From Cryptosporangium sp044454545 (lineage in GTDB: Bacteria > Actinomycetota > Actinomycetes > Mycobacteriales > Cryptosporangiaceae): 64,000 nucleotides of DNA. Numbering within the stretch: the stretch's first letter is position 1; the number at the start of each line of letters is the position of its first letter. The DNA lies in contig NZ_JBITDV010000002.1 in the NCBI RefSeq assembly GCF_044454545.1, positions 124,001 to 188,000 of the forward strand, written 5' to 3'. Below are positions 8,652 through 17,907 of this stretch, in pieces. Made by a program: the position numbers and the translations under genes. The notes under the pieces are model-generated. The model saw nothing but the letters and a program-made list of their open reading frames with translations. It was not told the DNA's origin and did not search any database.

Positions 8652-9298
8652 CGATCTCCGTGGTGCTGGCCGACGACCAGCCGCTGATCCGGACCGGCCT
8701 GCGGGTGCTGCTCTCCGAGACGCCCGATCTGATGCTGGTGGGCGAGGCCGCCACCGGTCTGGAAGCCGTCGAGCTGGCCGAACGCCTGCGGCCGGACGTC
8801 GTCGTGATGGATCTGCGGATGCCGGAGCTCGACGGGATCGAGGCGACCAGGCGGATCACCGAGACGGTGCCGGAAACGCACGTCCTGGTGCTGACGACCT
8901 TCGACGACGACGAGTCGGTCTACGGGGCGCTCCGGGCCGGGGCGAGCGGGTTCCTGGTCAAGGACATGGGGCTGGACGACCTGCTGGCCGCGATCCGCGT
9001 CGTGGCCGACGGGGACGCGCTGATCGCGCCGAGCGTGACGCGGAAGCTCGTCGACGCGATGTCGGGCCGGAAGCCCGCGCCGCCGCGGTCGGCCGATGGC
9101 CTCACACCGCGGGAGCGGGAGGTGCTGACGCTCGTGGGGCGGGGGCTCTCCAACGGCGAGATCGCGGCCGAACTGGTGATCAGCGCCGCTACCGCCAAGG
9201 CCCACGTGGCCCGGCTGCTGACCAAACTGGACGCTCGCGACCGGGTGCAGCTGGTCATCCTGGCCTACGAGTTCGGTGTGGTAGGCCCCAAGGCGTAA
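8648..9298 (+). CDS. NarL/LuxR-type response regulator
   Basis: The 216-residue partner of the preceding kinase has a receiver domain (residues 1-120) with the acidic pair D9-D10, phospho-acceptor D55 in VVVMDLRMPELDG and the conserved Lys in FLVKDMG. A LuxR-type helix-turn-helix follows (residues about 149-210; LTPREREVLTLVGRGLSNGEI). It starts with a GTG that overlaps the kinase stop. Target genes are unknown. Confidence 0.94.
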   Translation: MTISVVLADDQPLIRTGLRVLLSETPDLMLVGEAATGLEAVELAERLRPDVVVMDLRMPELDGIEATRRITETVPETHVLVLTTFDDDESVYGALRAGASGFLVKDMGLDDLLAAIRVVADGDALIAPSVTRKLVDAMSGRKPAPPRSADGLTPREREVLTLVGRGLSNGEIAAELVISAATAKAHVARLLTKLDARDRVQLVILAYEFGVVGPKA

Positions 9299-9333
9299 GC
9301 CTTCTGACCTGCGGTGATGTCGTCCGCAGGCCG

Positions 9334-10677
9334 ATGTGGGCACCGGGGCCGGAAAGCCACCGTGTCCGCATGGCAAAAGTGGTGTTGAGCATCCAGCTGG
9401 CTGTGGTGGTGGTGTTCGCGATTCTGTGGAACCCGCTCGATTTTTTCATCTACCGTCTCGGAGGCCAGGTCGTCGGCGACGGGGCCCGGCTCTATCTGGA
9501 GCAGCAGGCCGCGCACTGGTTCACGTACACGCCGTTCGCGGCCGTGGTGTTCAAGCCGTTGTCGTTCGTGCCGCTGGTACCGGCGCGGGTGCTCTGGGAA
9601 CTCGCGTCGGTCGGGGCGCTCGTGGTGGCGTGCGGGCAGGTGATGGCACGCCGGCTCGTCCCGTGGGCGGTGGCCGCCGGGCTGATGCTGGAGCCGGTGT
9701 GGCACTCGCTGTTCCTGGGCCAGATCAACCTGATCCTGCTCGCGCTGGTGATGGTGGACCTGCGGCGGGTCGCGTCCGGCCGCAGGGCCGGCATCGGCAT
9801 CGGGATCGCCGCGGCGATCAAGCTGACACCCGGCATCTTCATCGTGATGCTGCTGGCCGCCGGGCGGGTGCGGGCGGCGGCGGTCGCCGGGGCGACGTTC
9901 GCGGCCGGGACCGCGCTCGGGTTCCTGGTCGCGCCGCAGGCGTCGGTCGTGTACTGGCGGGACACGTTCTACGACAGCACCCGAGTCGGCGTGCCGTACG
10001 TCAGCAACCAGTCGCCGTACGGGGCGCTGGTGCGTGCGCTGCACGAGGTCGGGGCGTGGTACTCCGTGATCCCGCTGGTGCTGGGGGTGTGCGGGATCAC
10101 GCTCGCGGCGGTGTACGCGCGGCGGGACGACTGGCTCGGGGCGTTCGCGGTCGCGGGGCTCACCGGGTTGCTGGTGTCGCCGGTCTCGTGGAGCCACCAC
10201 TGGGTGTGGGCGTTACCCGCGCTGGTGGTTCTGGTGCGCGACGGTTACCGGCGCGCCGCGATCGCCGCCGGTGTGGTGTTCGTGTTGTCGCCGATGTGGG
10301 CCACCCGGCTGGTGGACCGTCCGGACGACGTCTGGGCGCTCACGCTCTACCTGCTGGTGGGGAACACGTATCTGTTCCTCGGTCTCGCGCTGCTGGGGCG
10401 TCTGGCCGTACGCCCCGGCGCCGGGAAGGGCACCGGGGCGCTGCTGCTACCGATCGGTCAGGACGCGCCGCCGGTTTCACCCGGGGGCGCCGCGTTGACG
10501 TCGTCGATGCGGTACTTGGCCACGGCGTCGGCAGCCACCGATGCCTCGATCTCGCCCCGCTGGGCCAGGGCCCGCAGGGTCGCGACCGCGATCGACTCGG
10601 CGTCCACCTTGAAGTGGCGACGCAGGGCGTGGCGCGTGTCGGAGGCGCCGAAGCCGTCGGTACCCAGCGACGTGTAG
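9334..10677 (+). CDS. GT87-family (DUF2029) membrane glycosyltransferase-like protein
   Basis: The polytopic protein has around ten hydrophobic segments. It shows the features of polyprenol-phosphate-mannose-type transferases of family GT87: an early Asp in DFFIYRLGG, YTPFAAVVFKPL, GQINLILLALVMVDL, AAIKLTPGIFIVMLL and SPVSWSHHWVWALPALVVL. Members of this family add mannose to lipoglycans or glycoproteins at the membrane. The last ~70 residues (from about 375) are encoded antisense to the 3' end of aceE and lack membrane or family character, so the gene overlaps its convergent neighbour by 220 bp. The start could also be the ATG at 9370. Confidence 0.8.
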   Translation: MWAPGPESHRVRMAKVVLSIQLAVVVVFAILWNPLDFFIYRLGGQVVGDGARLYLEQQAAHWFTYTPFAAVVFKPLSFVPLVPARVLWELASVGALVVACGQVMARRLVPWAVAAGLMLEPVWHSLFLGQINLILLALVMVDLRRVASGRRAGIGIGIAAAIKLTPGIFIVMLLAAGRVRAAAVAGATFAAGTALGFLVAPQASVVYWRDTFYDSTRVGVPYVSNQSPYGALVRALHEVGAWYSVIPLVLGVCGITLAAVYARRDDWLGAFAVAGLTGLLVSPVSWSHHWVWALPALVVLVRDGYRRAAIAAGVVFVLSPMWATRLVDRPDDVWALTLYLLVGNTYLFLGLALLGRLAVRPGAGKGTGALLLPIGQDAPPVSPGGAALTSSMRYLATASAATDASISPRWARARRVATAIDSASTLKWRRRAWRVSEAPKPSVPSDV

Positions 10678-13199
10678 TCGCCCGGTACCCAGCGCGAGAT
10701 CTGGTCGGGTACCTGGCGCATCCAGTCGCTGGACGCCACGACCGGTCCTTCGGCGTCGGCCAGCTGGGTCGTCACCCACGGCGTGCGCGGCTCCGCGTCC
10801 GGATGGAGCAGTGCCTCCGCGTCCGCCGCGACCGCGTCGCGCCGGAGCTCGGTCCAGGACGTCACCGACCACACGTCGGCGGAGACGTTCCAGTCTTCGG
10901 CCAGCAGCTGCTGGGCCCGCAGGGCCCAGGGCAGCGCCACCCCGGAGGCGAGCAGCTGCGCACGCCGGGCGCCCTCGGCCGTCTTCGGCGCGGGAGCGAA
11001 CCGGTACAGGCCCTTGAGGATGCCCTCTTCGGACACGTGCTCCGGCATGGCCGGCATGACCATCGGCTCGTTGTAGACCGTGAGGTAGTAGTAGATGTTC
11101 TCCGGGTTCTCGCCGTACATGCGGCGCAAACCGTCTTCGGTGATGACCGCGACCTCGTACGCGTAGGCCGGGTCGTAGGCGACGACGGCCGGGTTCGTCG
11201 CCGCGAGCAGCAGCGAGTGGCCGTCCTCGTGCTGGAGGCCCTCACCGTTGAGCGTCGTGCGCCCGGCCGTGGCACCGAGGACGAACCCGCGGGCCAGCTG
11301 GTCGGCGGCGGCCCAGAAGCCGTCGCCGGTGCGCTGGAAGCCGAACATCGAGTAGAAGATGTAGATCGGGATCATCGGCTCGCCCTGGGTGGCGTACGAC
11401 GTCCCGACCGCGGTGAACGACGCCACCGAGCCGGCCTCGTTGATGCCCTCGTGCAGGATCTGGCCCTGCTCGGACTCCTTGTACGCCAGCATCAGCTCGC
11501 GGTCGACCGAGGTGTACTGCTGGCCGTGCGGCGAGTAGATCTTCGCCGTCGGGAACAGCGAGTCCATCCCGAACGTGCGGGCCTCGTCCGGGATGATCGG
11601 CACGAAGCGGGCCCCGATGTTCTTGTCTTTCATCAGGTCCTTGAGCTGCCGGACGAACGCCATCGTGGTGGCGATCTTCTGCTTGCCGGAGCCCTTCTTC
11701 AGCTGGGCGTACATCTCCTTGCCCGGCAGCGCCAGCGGCTTCGACCGGTCGGTCCGGCGGGGGATCGCGCCGCCGAGCTGGCGGCGACGCTCCATCAGGT
11801 ACTGGTACTCGTCCGAGTCCTTGCCGGGGTGGTAGTACGGCGGCAGGTACTTGTCGAGCTTCTCGTCCGGGATGTCGAGGAAGAGCCGGTCCCGGAACTC
11901 CTTCAGGTCTTCCGGAGTCAGCTTCTTCATCTGGTGGGTCGCGTTGCGGGCCTCGAAGTGGCTGCCCAGCGTCCAGCCCTTGATCGTCTTGGCGAGGATC
12001 ACGGTCGGCTGGCCGGTGTGCTCGGTCGCGGCCTTGTAGGCGGCGTAGAGCTTGCGGTAGTCGTGGCCGCCGCGCTTGAGGTTCCAGATCTCGTCGTCGG
12101 AGAGCTGCTCGACCATCTTGCGGGTGCGCGGGTCGCGTCCGAAGAAGTGCTCGCGGACGAACGCGCCGGACTCGGCCTTGTAGGTCTGGTAGTCACCGTC
12201 GGGCGTGGTGTTCATCAGGTTGACCAGCGCGCCGTCGGTGTCGGCGGCCAGCAGCGGGTCCCACTCGCGGCCCCAGACGACCTTGATGACGTTCCAGCCG
12301 GCGCCGCGGAAGAACGACTCCAGCTCCTGGATCACCTTGCCGTTGCCGCGGACCGGGCCGTCGAGGCGCTGCAGGTTGCAGTTGATGACGAACGTGAGGT
12401 TGTCGAGCTCCTCGCGGGCGGCGACACCGATCGCGCCGAGCGACTCGACCTCGTCCATCTCGCCGTCGCCGAGGAACGCCCAGACGTGCTGGCGGCTGGT
12501 GTCCTTGATGCCGCGCGCGTGCAGGTACCGGTTGAACCGGGCCTGGTAGATCGCGTTGATCGGGCCGAGGCCCATCGAGACGGTCGGGAACTCCCAGAAG
12601 TCGGGCATCAGCCGCGGGTGCGGGTAGCTGGAGAGCCCGCCGCCCTCGTGGGAGAACTCCTGCCGGAAGCCGTCGAGCTGGTGCTCGGTCAGCCGGCCTT
12701 CGAGGAACGCCCGCGCGTACATGCCGGGGGAGGCGTGCCCCTGGAAGAAGATCTGGTCGCCGCCGCCGGGGTCGTCGTGGCCGCGGAAGAAGTGGTTGAA
12801 GCCCACCTCGTAGAGGCTCGCGCTGGAGGCGTAGGTGGAGATGTGGCCGCCGACCCCGATGCCGGGACGCTGCGCGCGGTGCACGAGCATCGCGGCGTTC
12901 CACCGCATGTAGGCCCGCAGACGGCGCTCGATGTGCTCGTCGCCGGGGAACCACGGCTCCCGCTCCGGCGGAATCGAGTTGATGTAGTCGGTGCTCCGCA
13001 GGGCCGGGACGCCGACCTGCATCTCCCGGGCCCGCTCGAGGAGGCGCAGCATGATGTACCGGGCGCGCTGGCGACCGGCGTTGTCGATCACTGCATCGAG
13101 CGATTCGAGCCACTCGGACGTCTCCCCGGGATCGATGTCCGGGAGCTGACTGGGTAGCCCGTCGCTGATCACCGGGAGCCGTTCGCGTGAGTTCGCCAC
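10458..13199 (-). CDS. aceE: pyruvate dehydrogenase E1 component, homodimeric type
   Basis: AceE decarboxylates pyruvate with thiamine diphosphate and transfers the acetyl group to lipoate on the E2 subunit. The 913-residue length is typical. It shows the thiamine diphosphate motif GDGEMDE with the downstream NCNLQ, the N-terminal RYIMLRLLERA, and HISTYASSASLYEVGFNHFFRG. The GTG at 13199 matches relatives. In M. tuberculosis the same gene lies next to fasR and fabD; here about 7 kb of other genes lie between. The dlaT/sucB and lpd genes at 60-64 kb supply the rest of the complex. Confidence 0.96.
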   Translation of the reverse strand: MANSRERLPVISDGLPSQLPDIDPGETSEWLESLDAVIDNAGRQRARYIMLRLLERAREMQVGVPALRSTDYINSIPPEREPWFPGDEHIERRLRAYMRWNAAMLVHRAQRPGIGVGGHISTYASSASLYEVGFNHFFRGHDDPGGGDQIFFQGHASPGMYARAFLEGRLTEHQLDGFRQEFSHEGGGLSSYPHPRLMPDFWEFPTVSMGLGPINAIYQARFNRYLHARGIKDTSRQHVWAFLGDGEMDEVESLGAIGVAAREELDNLTFVINCNLQRLDGPVRGNGKVIQELESFFRGAGWNVIKVVWGREWDPLLAADTDGALVNLMNTTPDGDYQTYKAESGAFVREHFFGRDPRTRKMVEQLSDDEIWNLKRGGHDYRKLYAAYKAATEHTGQPTVILAKTIKGWTLGSHFEARNATHQMKKLTPEDLKEFRDRLFLDIPDEKLDKYLPPYYHPGKDSDEYQYLMERRRQLGGAIPRRTDRSKPLALPGKEMYAQLKKGSGKQKIATTMAFVRQLKDLMKDKNIGARFVPIIPDEARTFGMDSLFPTAKIYSPHGQQYTSVDRELMLAYKESEQGQILHEGINEAGSVASFTAVGTSYATQGEPMIPIYIFYSMFGFQRTGDGFWAAADQLARGFVLGATAGRTTLNGEGLQHEDGHSLLLAATNPAVVAYDPAYAYEVAVITEDGLRRMYGENPENIYYYLTVYNEPMVMPAMPEHVSEEGILKGLYRFAPAPKTAEGARRAQLLASGVALPWALRAQQLLAEDWNVSADVWSVTSWTELRRDAVAADAEALLHPDAEPRTPWVTTQLADAEGPVVASSDWMRQVPDQISRWVPGDYTSLGTDGFGASDTRHALRRHFKVDAESIAVATLRALAQRGEIEASVAADAVAKYRIDDVNAAPPGETGGAS

Positions 13200-13399
13200 G
13201 TCGATCCTTCACACTCGTCGGTGGGTGGGGTCCGGTCGATCACGGTCGGCGACCGCCCGAGGCCACTTTCGCTGTACCGATCCATCCTGCCTCGTAGGCG
13301 CGAGGATGGTTAGCTGCGGGGGACGGTTACCGGCCGGTAGTTGTCGCGCCTGACCCACCCAACGCGCCAGGCACGGACGCGACCGGCAGGATAGAGCAC

Positions 13400-13807
13400 G
13401 TGGACAGCGAGATCATCACCGTCCGTACCGGATCCAAGCCGGTCGTGCTCGACCTGACCGAGCGGGCGTCCGCGTTCGTGCGCGAGCGGGGCGACGGGCT
13501 CCTGCACGCGTTCGTGCCGCACGCGACCGCCGGGCTCGCCGTACTGGAGACCGGTGCGGGCAGTGACGACGACCTGCTGTCGGCCCTGGAGGACCTGCTG
13601 CCGGCCGACGACCGGTGGCGACATCGGCACGGCAGCCCCGGTCACGGCCGCAGTCACGTGATGCCGGCCCTGATTCCGCCGTACGCGACACTGCCCGTGC
13701 TGGGCGGACGTCTGGCGCTGGGAACGTGGCAGAGCCTGTGCCTGGTCGACCTGAACGTCGACAACCACGACCGGCAGGTGCGCTTTTCGTTTCTGACCAG
13801 CGGGTAG
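13400..13807 (+). CDS. YjbQ/UPF0047 family protein
   Basis: The 135-residue product matches the YjbQ (UPF0047) fold, a small trimeric protein for which weak thiamine phosphate synthase activity has been described. Conserved elements are HATAGLAVLE, HGSPGHGRSHVMPALI and LALGTWQSLCLVDLN, containing the family's His cluster. The GTG start at 13400 sits just after an AT-rich TAGAG segment. It is divergent from aceE and about 200 bp away. Confidence 0.85.
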   Translation: MDSEIITVRTGSKPVVLDLTERASAFVRERGDGLLHAFVPHATAGLAVLETGAGSDDDLLSALEDLLPADDRWRHRHGSPGHGRSHVMPALIPPYATLPVLGGRLALGTWQSLCLVDLNVDNHDRQVRFSFLTSG

Positions 13808-13943
13808 TACTGGTCCGTCAGTAAGAAAGCGTGCGACGCGAGCAGCCGGATTGCGGCGAACACTTGCGTTGCGCTGGATGAATGTGTGGACTACCGGACT
13901 AGGCGGCGACACGCCGCCATCCGTAGGAGGAGGGAACCTAAGA

Positions 13944-14381
13944 GTGAGCGCGACCGCGGGTCACGCCGACGGCGTCAAAAGCCCGGCAGACCGGCTCGGC
14001 ATCCAGCCGGGCATGGTGGTCATGGAGATCGGCTACGACGACGACGGTGCCGTCGATCTCCGCGACGCCGTTGCCGAGCGGGTAGGCGACGATCTGGTCG
14101 ACGAAGACTCCGACGAGGTCGTCGACGTCGTGATGCTCTGGTGGCGGGAGGACGACGGCGACCTGTTCGATGCACTGGTCAACGCGTTGACCCCGCTCGC
14201 CGACAACGGCGTCGTCTGGCTGCTGACGCCCAAGGCCGGTCGGTCGGGGCACGTCGAGCCGAGCGACATCAGCGAGGTCGCACCGACCGCAGGACTGCAG
14301 CAGACGTCGAGTATCAGCGCTGCGCAGGACTGGTCGGGTGCGCGGCTGGTCGCACCCAAGGCGGCGCGCTCGAAGCGCTGA
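13944..14381 (+). CDS. DUF3052 family protein (Rv2239c-like)
   Basis: The 145-residue soluble acidic protein is conserved in actinobacteria beside aceE and ahpE. Visible features are DRLGIQPGMVVMEIGYDDD, a central acidic segment (VDEDSDEVVDVVMLWWRE) and the C-terminal SSISAAQDWSGARLVAPKA. Function is unknown; the family fold resembles a small alpha/beta domain. The GTG at 13944 has a long purine-rich ribosome site (GGAGGAGGGAA). Confidence 0.88.
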   Translation: MSATAGHADGVKSPADRLGIQPGMVVMEIGYDDDGAVDLRDAVAERVGDDLVDEDSDEVVDVVMLWWREDDGDLFDALVNALTPLADNGVVWLLTPKAGRSGHVEPSDISEVAPTAGLQQTSSISAAQDWSGARLVAPKAARSKR

Positions 14382-14470
14382 CCCCGGGGTAACGTCCGCC
14401 GTCACACCGGCAGCGCTTCGACCGGCGCTCCCGGTGCCGTCGGTATGTCTCCGTTCGGAAGGGTTCCAGG

Positions 14471-14935
14471 ATGCCCGTCGAGGTCGGCGATCTCGCGCCC
14501 GAGTTCACGTTGCCGGACCAGAACCATCAGCAGGTGTCGCTGGGCGGGTTCTCCGGCCGCAAGAACGTGCTGGTCGTGTTTTATCCCCTGGCGTTCTCCG
14601 GAGTGTGCTCCGGAGAACTCGCGGCGATCCGGGACGGCCTGGAGCGGTTCCAGAACGACCTCGTGCAGGTCGTGACGATCAGCGTCGACTCGTTCTTCGC
14701 GCATCGCGTCTGGGCCGATCAGGAGGGGTTCACGTTCCCGCTGCTGGCCGATTTCTGGCCGCACGGGGCGGTGGCGCAGAGCTACGGCGTCTTCGACGAA
14801 CAGAAGGGCACCGCGCGCCGCGGGACGTTCCTCGTGGACGTCGAGGGCGTCGTCCGCTGGAAGGTGGTCACCGAGCTGGGCGTGGCCCGCTCGTCGGCCG
14901 ACTACGCCACCGCGGTGGCCGCGGTGACATCCTGA
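14471..14935 (+). CDS. ahpE: one-Cys peroxiredoxin AhpE
   Basis: This thiol peroxidase reduces hydrogen peroxide, organic peroxides or peroxynitrite. The 154-residue protein starts with the family DLAPEFTLPDQ and carries the peroxidatic Cys46 in the PLAFSGVCSGEL motif, with no resolving Cys at the usual position. RRGTFLVDVEGVVRW closes the thioredoxin fold. Its place next to the DUF3052 gene matches M. tuberculosis Rv2238c-Rv2239c, where AhpE works with mycoredoxin. Confidence 0.94.
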   Translation: MPVEVGDLAPEFTLPDQNHQQVSLGGFSGRKNVLVVFYPLAFSGVCSGELAAIRDGLERFQNDLVQVVTISVDSFFAHRVWADQEGFTFPLLADFWPHGAVAQSYGVFDEQKGTARRGTFLVDVEGVVRWKVVTELGVARSSADYATAVAAVTS

Positions 14936-14970
14936 GTGGTCCTCGCGTTACCCTGGAGCCCGGTACCGAG

Positions 14971-15045
14971 GGGCGCATAGCTCAGTGGAAGAGCACTCGC
15001 CTTACAAGCGAGGGGTCGTAGGTTCGAACCCTACTGCGCCCACCA
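14971..15045 (+). tRNA. tRNA-Val (anticodon TAC), CCA encoded
   Basis: A complete cloverleaf can be drawn. The acceptor GGGCGCA pairs with TGCGCCC, the D arm is GCTC/GAGC, and the anticodon stem CTCGC/GCGAG holds loop CTTACAA (anticodon TAC). The T arm GTAGG/CCTAC has loop TTCGAAC. The discriminator A and CCA are encoded. The accessory block of the window begins right after it. Confidence 0.96.
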
Positions 15046-15061
15046 CCTGCACGGCCCGCGG

Positions 15062-16909
15062 TCAATCGCGGCGATCGGCCAGGCCGGTCAGGGCCACCAC
15101 GATCAGCGTGGAGCCGATCCAGCCGACGATGCTCGTCGCGTACAGCCACCCCCGGACCGCCTTCCCGGTCGGCGTCGCAGTGGTCGGCTGCCACAGCGAC
15201 GCCTGGTGCAGGTCGAGGATCGGGACCATGTTCTCGAGCGCGTACGCCGCCGGGATCAGGCACGGATAGTCCCCGGTGCAGCGCTCGGACGAGACCGTGG
15301 GGCGCCCTGTCCTCGGGTCCTCCGGGACGTTGTCGCCGGTCGGGACGAACACCGCGGTGTGCATCGCCACGATCCACCACGTCAGTACGGCCGCCACGGC
15401 GAGGATCCAGGCCGGGCGCAGGGGCCGGTAGCCGTGCGCGATCGTCGCGCCGAGGAGCCAGTTCGCTATCCGCTGGTACCAGCGGAGGTCGCCCCGGCGG
15501 CGCTGGTCGTCGCGGGCCGCGATCAGGATGCGGCGGGCCCGGTCGGGATGGCCGGTGTCGGTGAGCACGCGCGCCAGCTGCCGGTAGGGCTGCGGCGAGT
15601 ACCGCTGGTTGCGCCGGATCCAATCGAGGCGCTCGGCGACGTCCACCGTGGTGTGGGTCCCCAGCCGGTCGTACGTGAAGCCGGTCAGGATCAGCCGGCC
15701 GGGGGCCGGCCAGAAGCCCGGCGCGTCGCGGAGCTCTCCGACGTGGGCGCGGGTGAGGTCGAAGATCCCGTCCGGGCGGGCGCCCGGGCTCTGCAGCCGC
15801 AGGCATCCGGCCACGCGGGTGCCTTCCAGGCTCACCGCGCCGAGCGTCGCACCGTACAGGTCGAGGTCACCGCCGAAGGTGGCGCCGAGCACCTGGACGC
15901 CGCCGACGGCGGTGAAGCCGTCGTCGAGGAACACGTTGCCGGTGACGTGGGCGCCGTCGACCGAGAGGACGTCCGCACCGGGGTTGGTCAGCGTGGCGCC
16001 GTTCAGCGTCAGGATGCCGCCGATCGTGGCGCCCAGCAGCCGGATCTCCCCGGCCGCGGTGAAACCCCCGCTGAGGAACACGTCGCCGGTGATCTGGGCG
16101 CCGTCGGCGGAGAACGCGTCCGCGCCGGGGTTCGTCAGCGACGCGCCGTTCAGCGAGAGGACGCCGCCGATCGTGGCGCCGAGCAGACGGACCTCTCCGC
16201 GGGCGGCGAACCCGTCGGTGAAGTAGACGCTGCCGGCGACCCGCGCCCCGTCCGCGGAGAACGCGTTGCCGTCCGGATTGGCCAGCGACGCGCCGTTGAC
16301 CTCGAGGCTGCCGCCGACGGTCGTGCCCAGCATGCGGATCTCGCCGTCGGCGGTGAACCCCTCGTTGAGGACGACGCTGCCGGTGACCTGCGCCCGCTCG
16401 GCCGAGAGCGCCACGCCGCCGGGGTTGCGGAGGGTGGCGCCGGACAGGACGAGGTCGCCGCCGAGCGTCGCACCGGACATCCGGATCTCGCCGTCCGAGG
16501 CGAACCCGTCGCGCAGCACCACGTCGCCGGCGACCCGCGAACCGGACAGGCTCAGCTCGGTCACCGCGGTATCGATCGCGATCAGGTCGTGGGCGATGAT
16601 CGCGTCGGCGAGATCGATCCGGTCGGTCCGGCAGGTGTGCAGGACCAGGTTCGGCAGCGTGGCGTAGTTGAGGTCCCACTCATCGGCCAGCACGCATTCG
16701 TGGAGCACCAGCGGCACTTTCAGGACCTGCCAGCTCCAGTCGAGCGCACCGGCGATGCGGGCGCCCCGCAGGTGCATCCCGCGTGGATGCCCGCCCGGGG
16801 CCCGGAGCAGCTCCAGGAGGACCGCCGCGTCGAGTTCGTCGTCCGGGAACAGGCGTAACTCCTGTCCCGAGCTCCAGGCGTCCCGCAGGCGTGTGGCGAC
16901 GTCGTCCAC
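15062..16909 (-). CDS. membrane protein with five tandem 49-residue repeats
   Basis: The 615-residue protein has an N-terminal domain, then five repeats of about 49 residues from residue 128 to about 367. Each has the pattern G-x-V-x-L-x-x-G-F-x-A-x-G-E-I-R-x-x-G-A and later LNGATL, NPGAD and FSADGA. These short-period positions suggest a right-handed beta-helix of pentapeptide-like type. The C-terminal part has two membrane segments (about 480-505 and 585-612). Similar Streptomyces proteins are often called membrane-associated oxidoreductase, but I see no cofactor motif. It starts with a GTG after GAGGGAG, 9 nt behind the Lrp-type regulator gene, and is probably co-transcribed with it. Confidence 0.8.
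   Translation of the reverse strand: MDDVATRLRDAWSSGQELRLFPDDELDAAVLLELLRAPGGHPRGMHLRGARIAGALDWSWQVLKVPLVLHECVLADEWDLNYATLPNLVLHTCRTDRIDLADAIIAHDLIAIDTAVTELSLSGSRVAGDVVLRDGFASDGEIRMSGATLGGDLVLSGATLRNPGGVALSAERAQVTGSVVLNEGFTADGEIRMLGTTVGGSLEVNGASLANPDGNAFSADGARVAGSVYFTDGFAARGEVRLLGATIGGVLSLNGASLTNPGADAFSADGAQITGDVFLSGGFTAAGEIRLLGATIGGILTLNGATLTNPGADVLSVDGAHVTGNVFLDDGFTAVGGVQVLGATFGGDLDLYGATLGAVSLEGTRVAGCLRLQSPGARPDGIFDLTRAHVGELRDAPGFWPAPGRLILTGFTYDRLGTHTTVDVAERLDWIRRNQRYSPQPYRQLARVLTDTGHPDRARRILIAARDDQRRRGDLRWYQRIANWLLGATIAHGYRPLRPAWILAVAAVLTWWIVAMHTAVFVPTGDNVPEDPRTGRPTVSSERCTGDYPCLIPAAYALENMVPILDLHQASLWQPTTATPTGKAVRGWLYATSIVGWIGSTLIVVALTGLADRRD
15809..16528 (-). repeat. tandem 147-bp coding repeats
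   Basis: Five in-frame units of 147 bp encode the 49-residue repeats of the membrane protein. Units 3 and 4 are the most alike, suggesting recent duplication; the fifth is shortened at its end. Confidence 0.85.
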
Positions 16910-16918
16910 TCCGCTCCC

Positions 16919-17890
16919 TCAGGTTCGGTGACTTCGGGTGACCTGCAGCATCCCGGCGCCCTTCAACCGGCGGACCACCGGGGCGGTCTCGGTGCGGTGG
17001 ACGCCCTCCAGCGAACCGATGCCGTCGGCCAGGTAGTCGTAGAGCTCGTCCAGGTCACGGCACACGACCGCGGCGGCGATGTTGGCCGGGCCGGTCACCG
17101 CGGCGGCGTGCGCGATCTGGGGATGCGCGGCCAGTGCCCGGCCGATCGACGTCAGCGCCGACGCGGCGACCGTGAGCCAGAGCGTCGCCTCGGCGGTGTA
17201 CCCGAGCAGCGCGGGTTCGACGTCGACGTCGAAGTAGAGCACTCCGCTGCGGTAGAGCTGATCGATCCGGCGCCGGACCGTGGACTCCGACCACCCGGTC
17301 GCGGCGGCCAGCGCCGGGTAGGTGGCCCGGCCGTCCCGGGCCAGTTCGGCGAGGAGCGCGTTGTCGGCGACGGTGAGGGCGACCGCGGGCTCCGGGTCGG
17401 GAAGAACCGTCAGCGCAGCCACCTGGGCGGGCGAGAGTGCCGCCGTCCGCCCTGGCCAGCCGCTCGTGCCCGCGACCGACCGCAGGATGCAGTGCGCCGA
17501 CACCGCCGCGACGCCGCGCGTCCGGGGGAGCTTCTGCAGCAGCAACTCGTCCTCGTCCTGCTGGCGTCGCGTCCGGGTGATGCAGCTGATCTCGGTGCCG
17601 CCGGACAGGATCAGCACCCAGGACGTGTCGGCGCGGCGGGCCAGCGCGGTCGCCACCGGGACGGCCGCGTCGGGCGTGCAGCGCATCCGCACCATCCAGT
17701 CGACGTGGCCGAGCGCCGACGCGTGCGGCAGCCCGACGACCCGCACCGCGCCCGCGGACCGCATCCGCTGGTAGCGGCGCGCGAGCGTCCGGTCGGACGT
17801 GCCGAGCACGGTCGCGAGGCGGCTGAACGGTGCCCGCGCGTCGATCTGCAGCGCGTGCGTCAGTTGCCGGTCGAGTTCGTCCAGATCCAC
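16919..17890 (-). CDS. double-module Lrp/AsnC family regulator
   Basis: The 323-residue protein contains two Lrp/AsnC modules in tandem. The first has the helix-turn-helix LDRQLTHALQIDARAPFSRLA...TSDRTLARRYQRM and an effector-like domain. The second has LLAELARDGRATYPALAAATGWSESTVRRRI followed by the RAM-like domain (LWLTVAASALTSIGRAL). Such double proteins usually sense amino acids or related small molecules. It is divergent from an MFS exporter gene with an inverted repeat between them, and lies upstream of the repeat-rich membrane protein, so both neighbours are likely targets. Confidence 0.88.
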   Translation of the reverse strand: MDLDELDRQLTHALQIDARAPFSRLATVLGTSDRTLARRYQRMRSAGAVRVVGLPHASALGHVDWMVRMRCTPDAAVPVATALARRADTSWVLILSGGTEISCITRTRRQQDEDELLLQKLPRTRGVAAVSAHCILRSVAGTSGWPGRTAALSPAQVAALTVLPDPEPAVALTVADNALLAELARDGRATYPALAAATGWSESTVRRRIDQLYRSGVLYFDVDVEPALLGYTAEATLWLTVAASALTSIGRALAAHPQIAHAAAVTGPANIAAAVVCRDLDELYDYLADGIGSLEGVHRTETAPVVRRLKGAGMLQVTRSHRT

Positions 17891-17907
17891 CAGAAGACCA
17901 TACCCAC

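Noticed and set aside
9336..13157. 1273-residue open frame on the plus strand across aceE
   Set aside because: It is the antisense shadow of aceE: Arg/Val/Gly-rich, no family motif, while aceE has clear motifs throughout.
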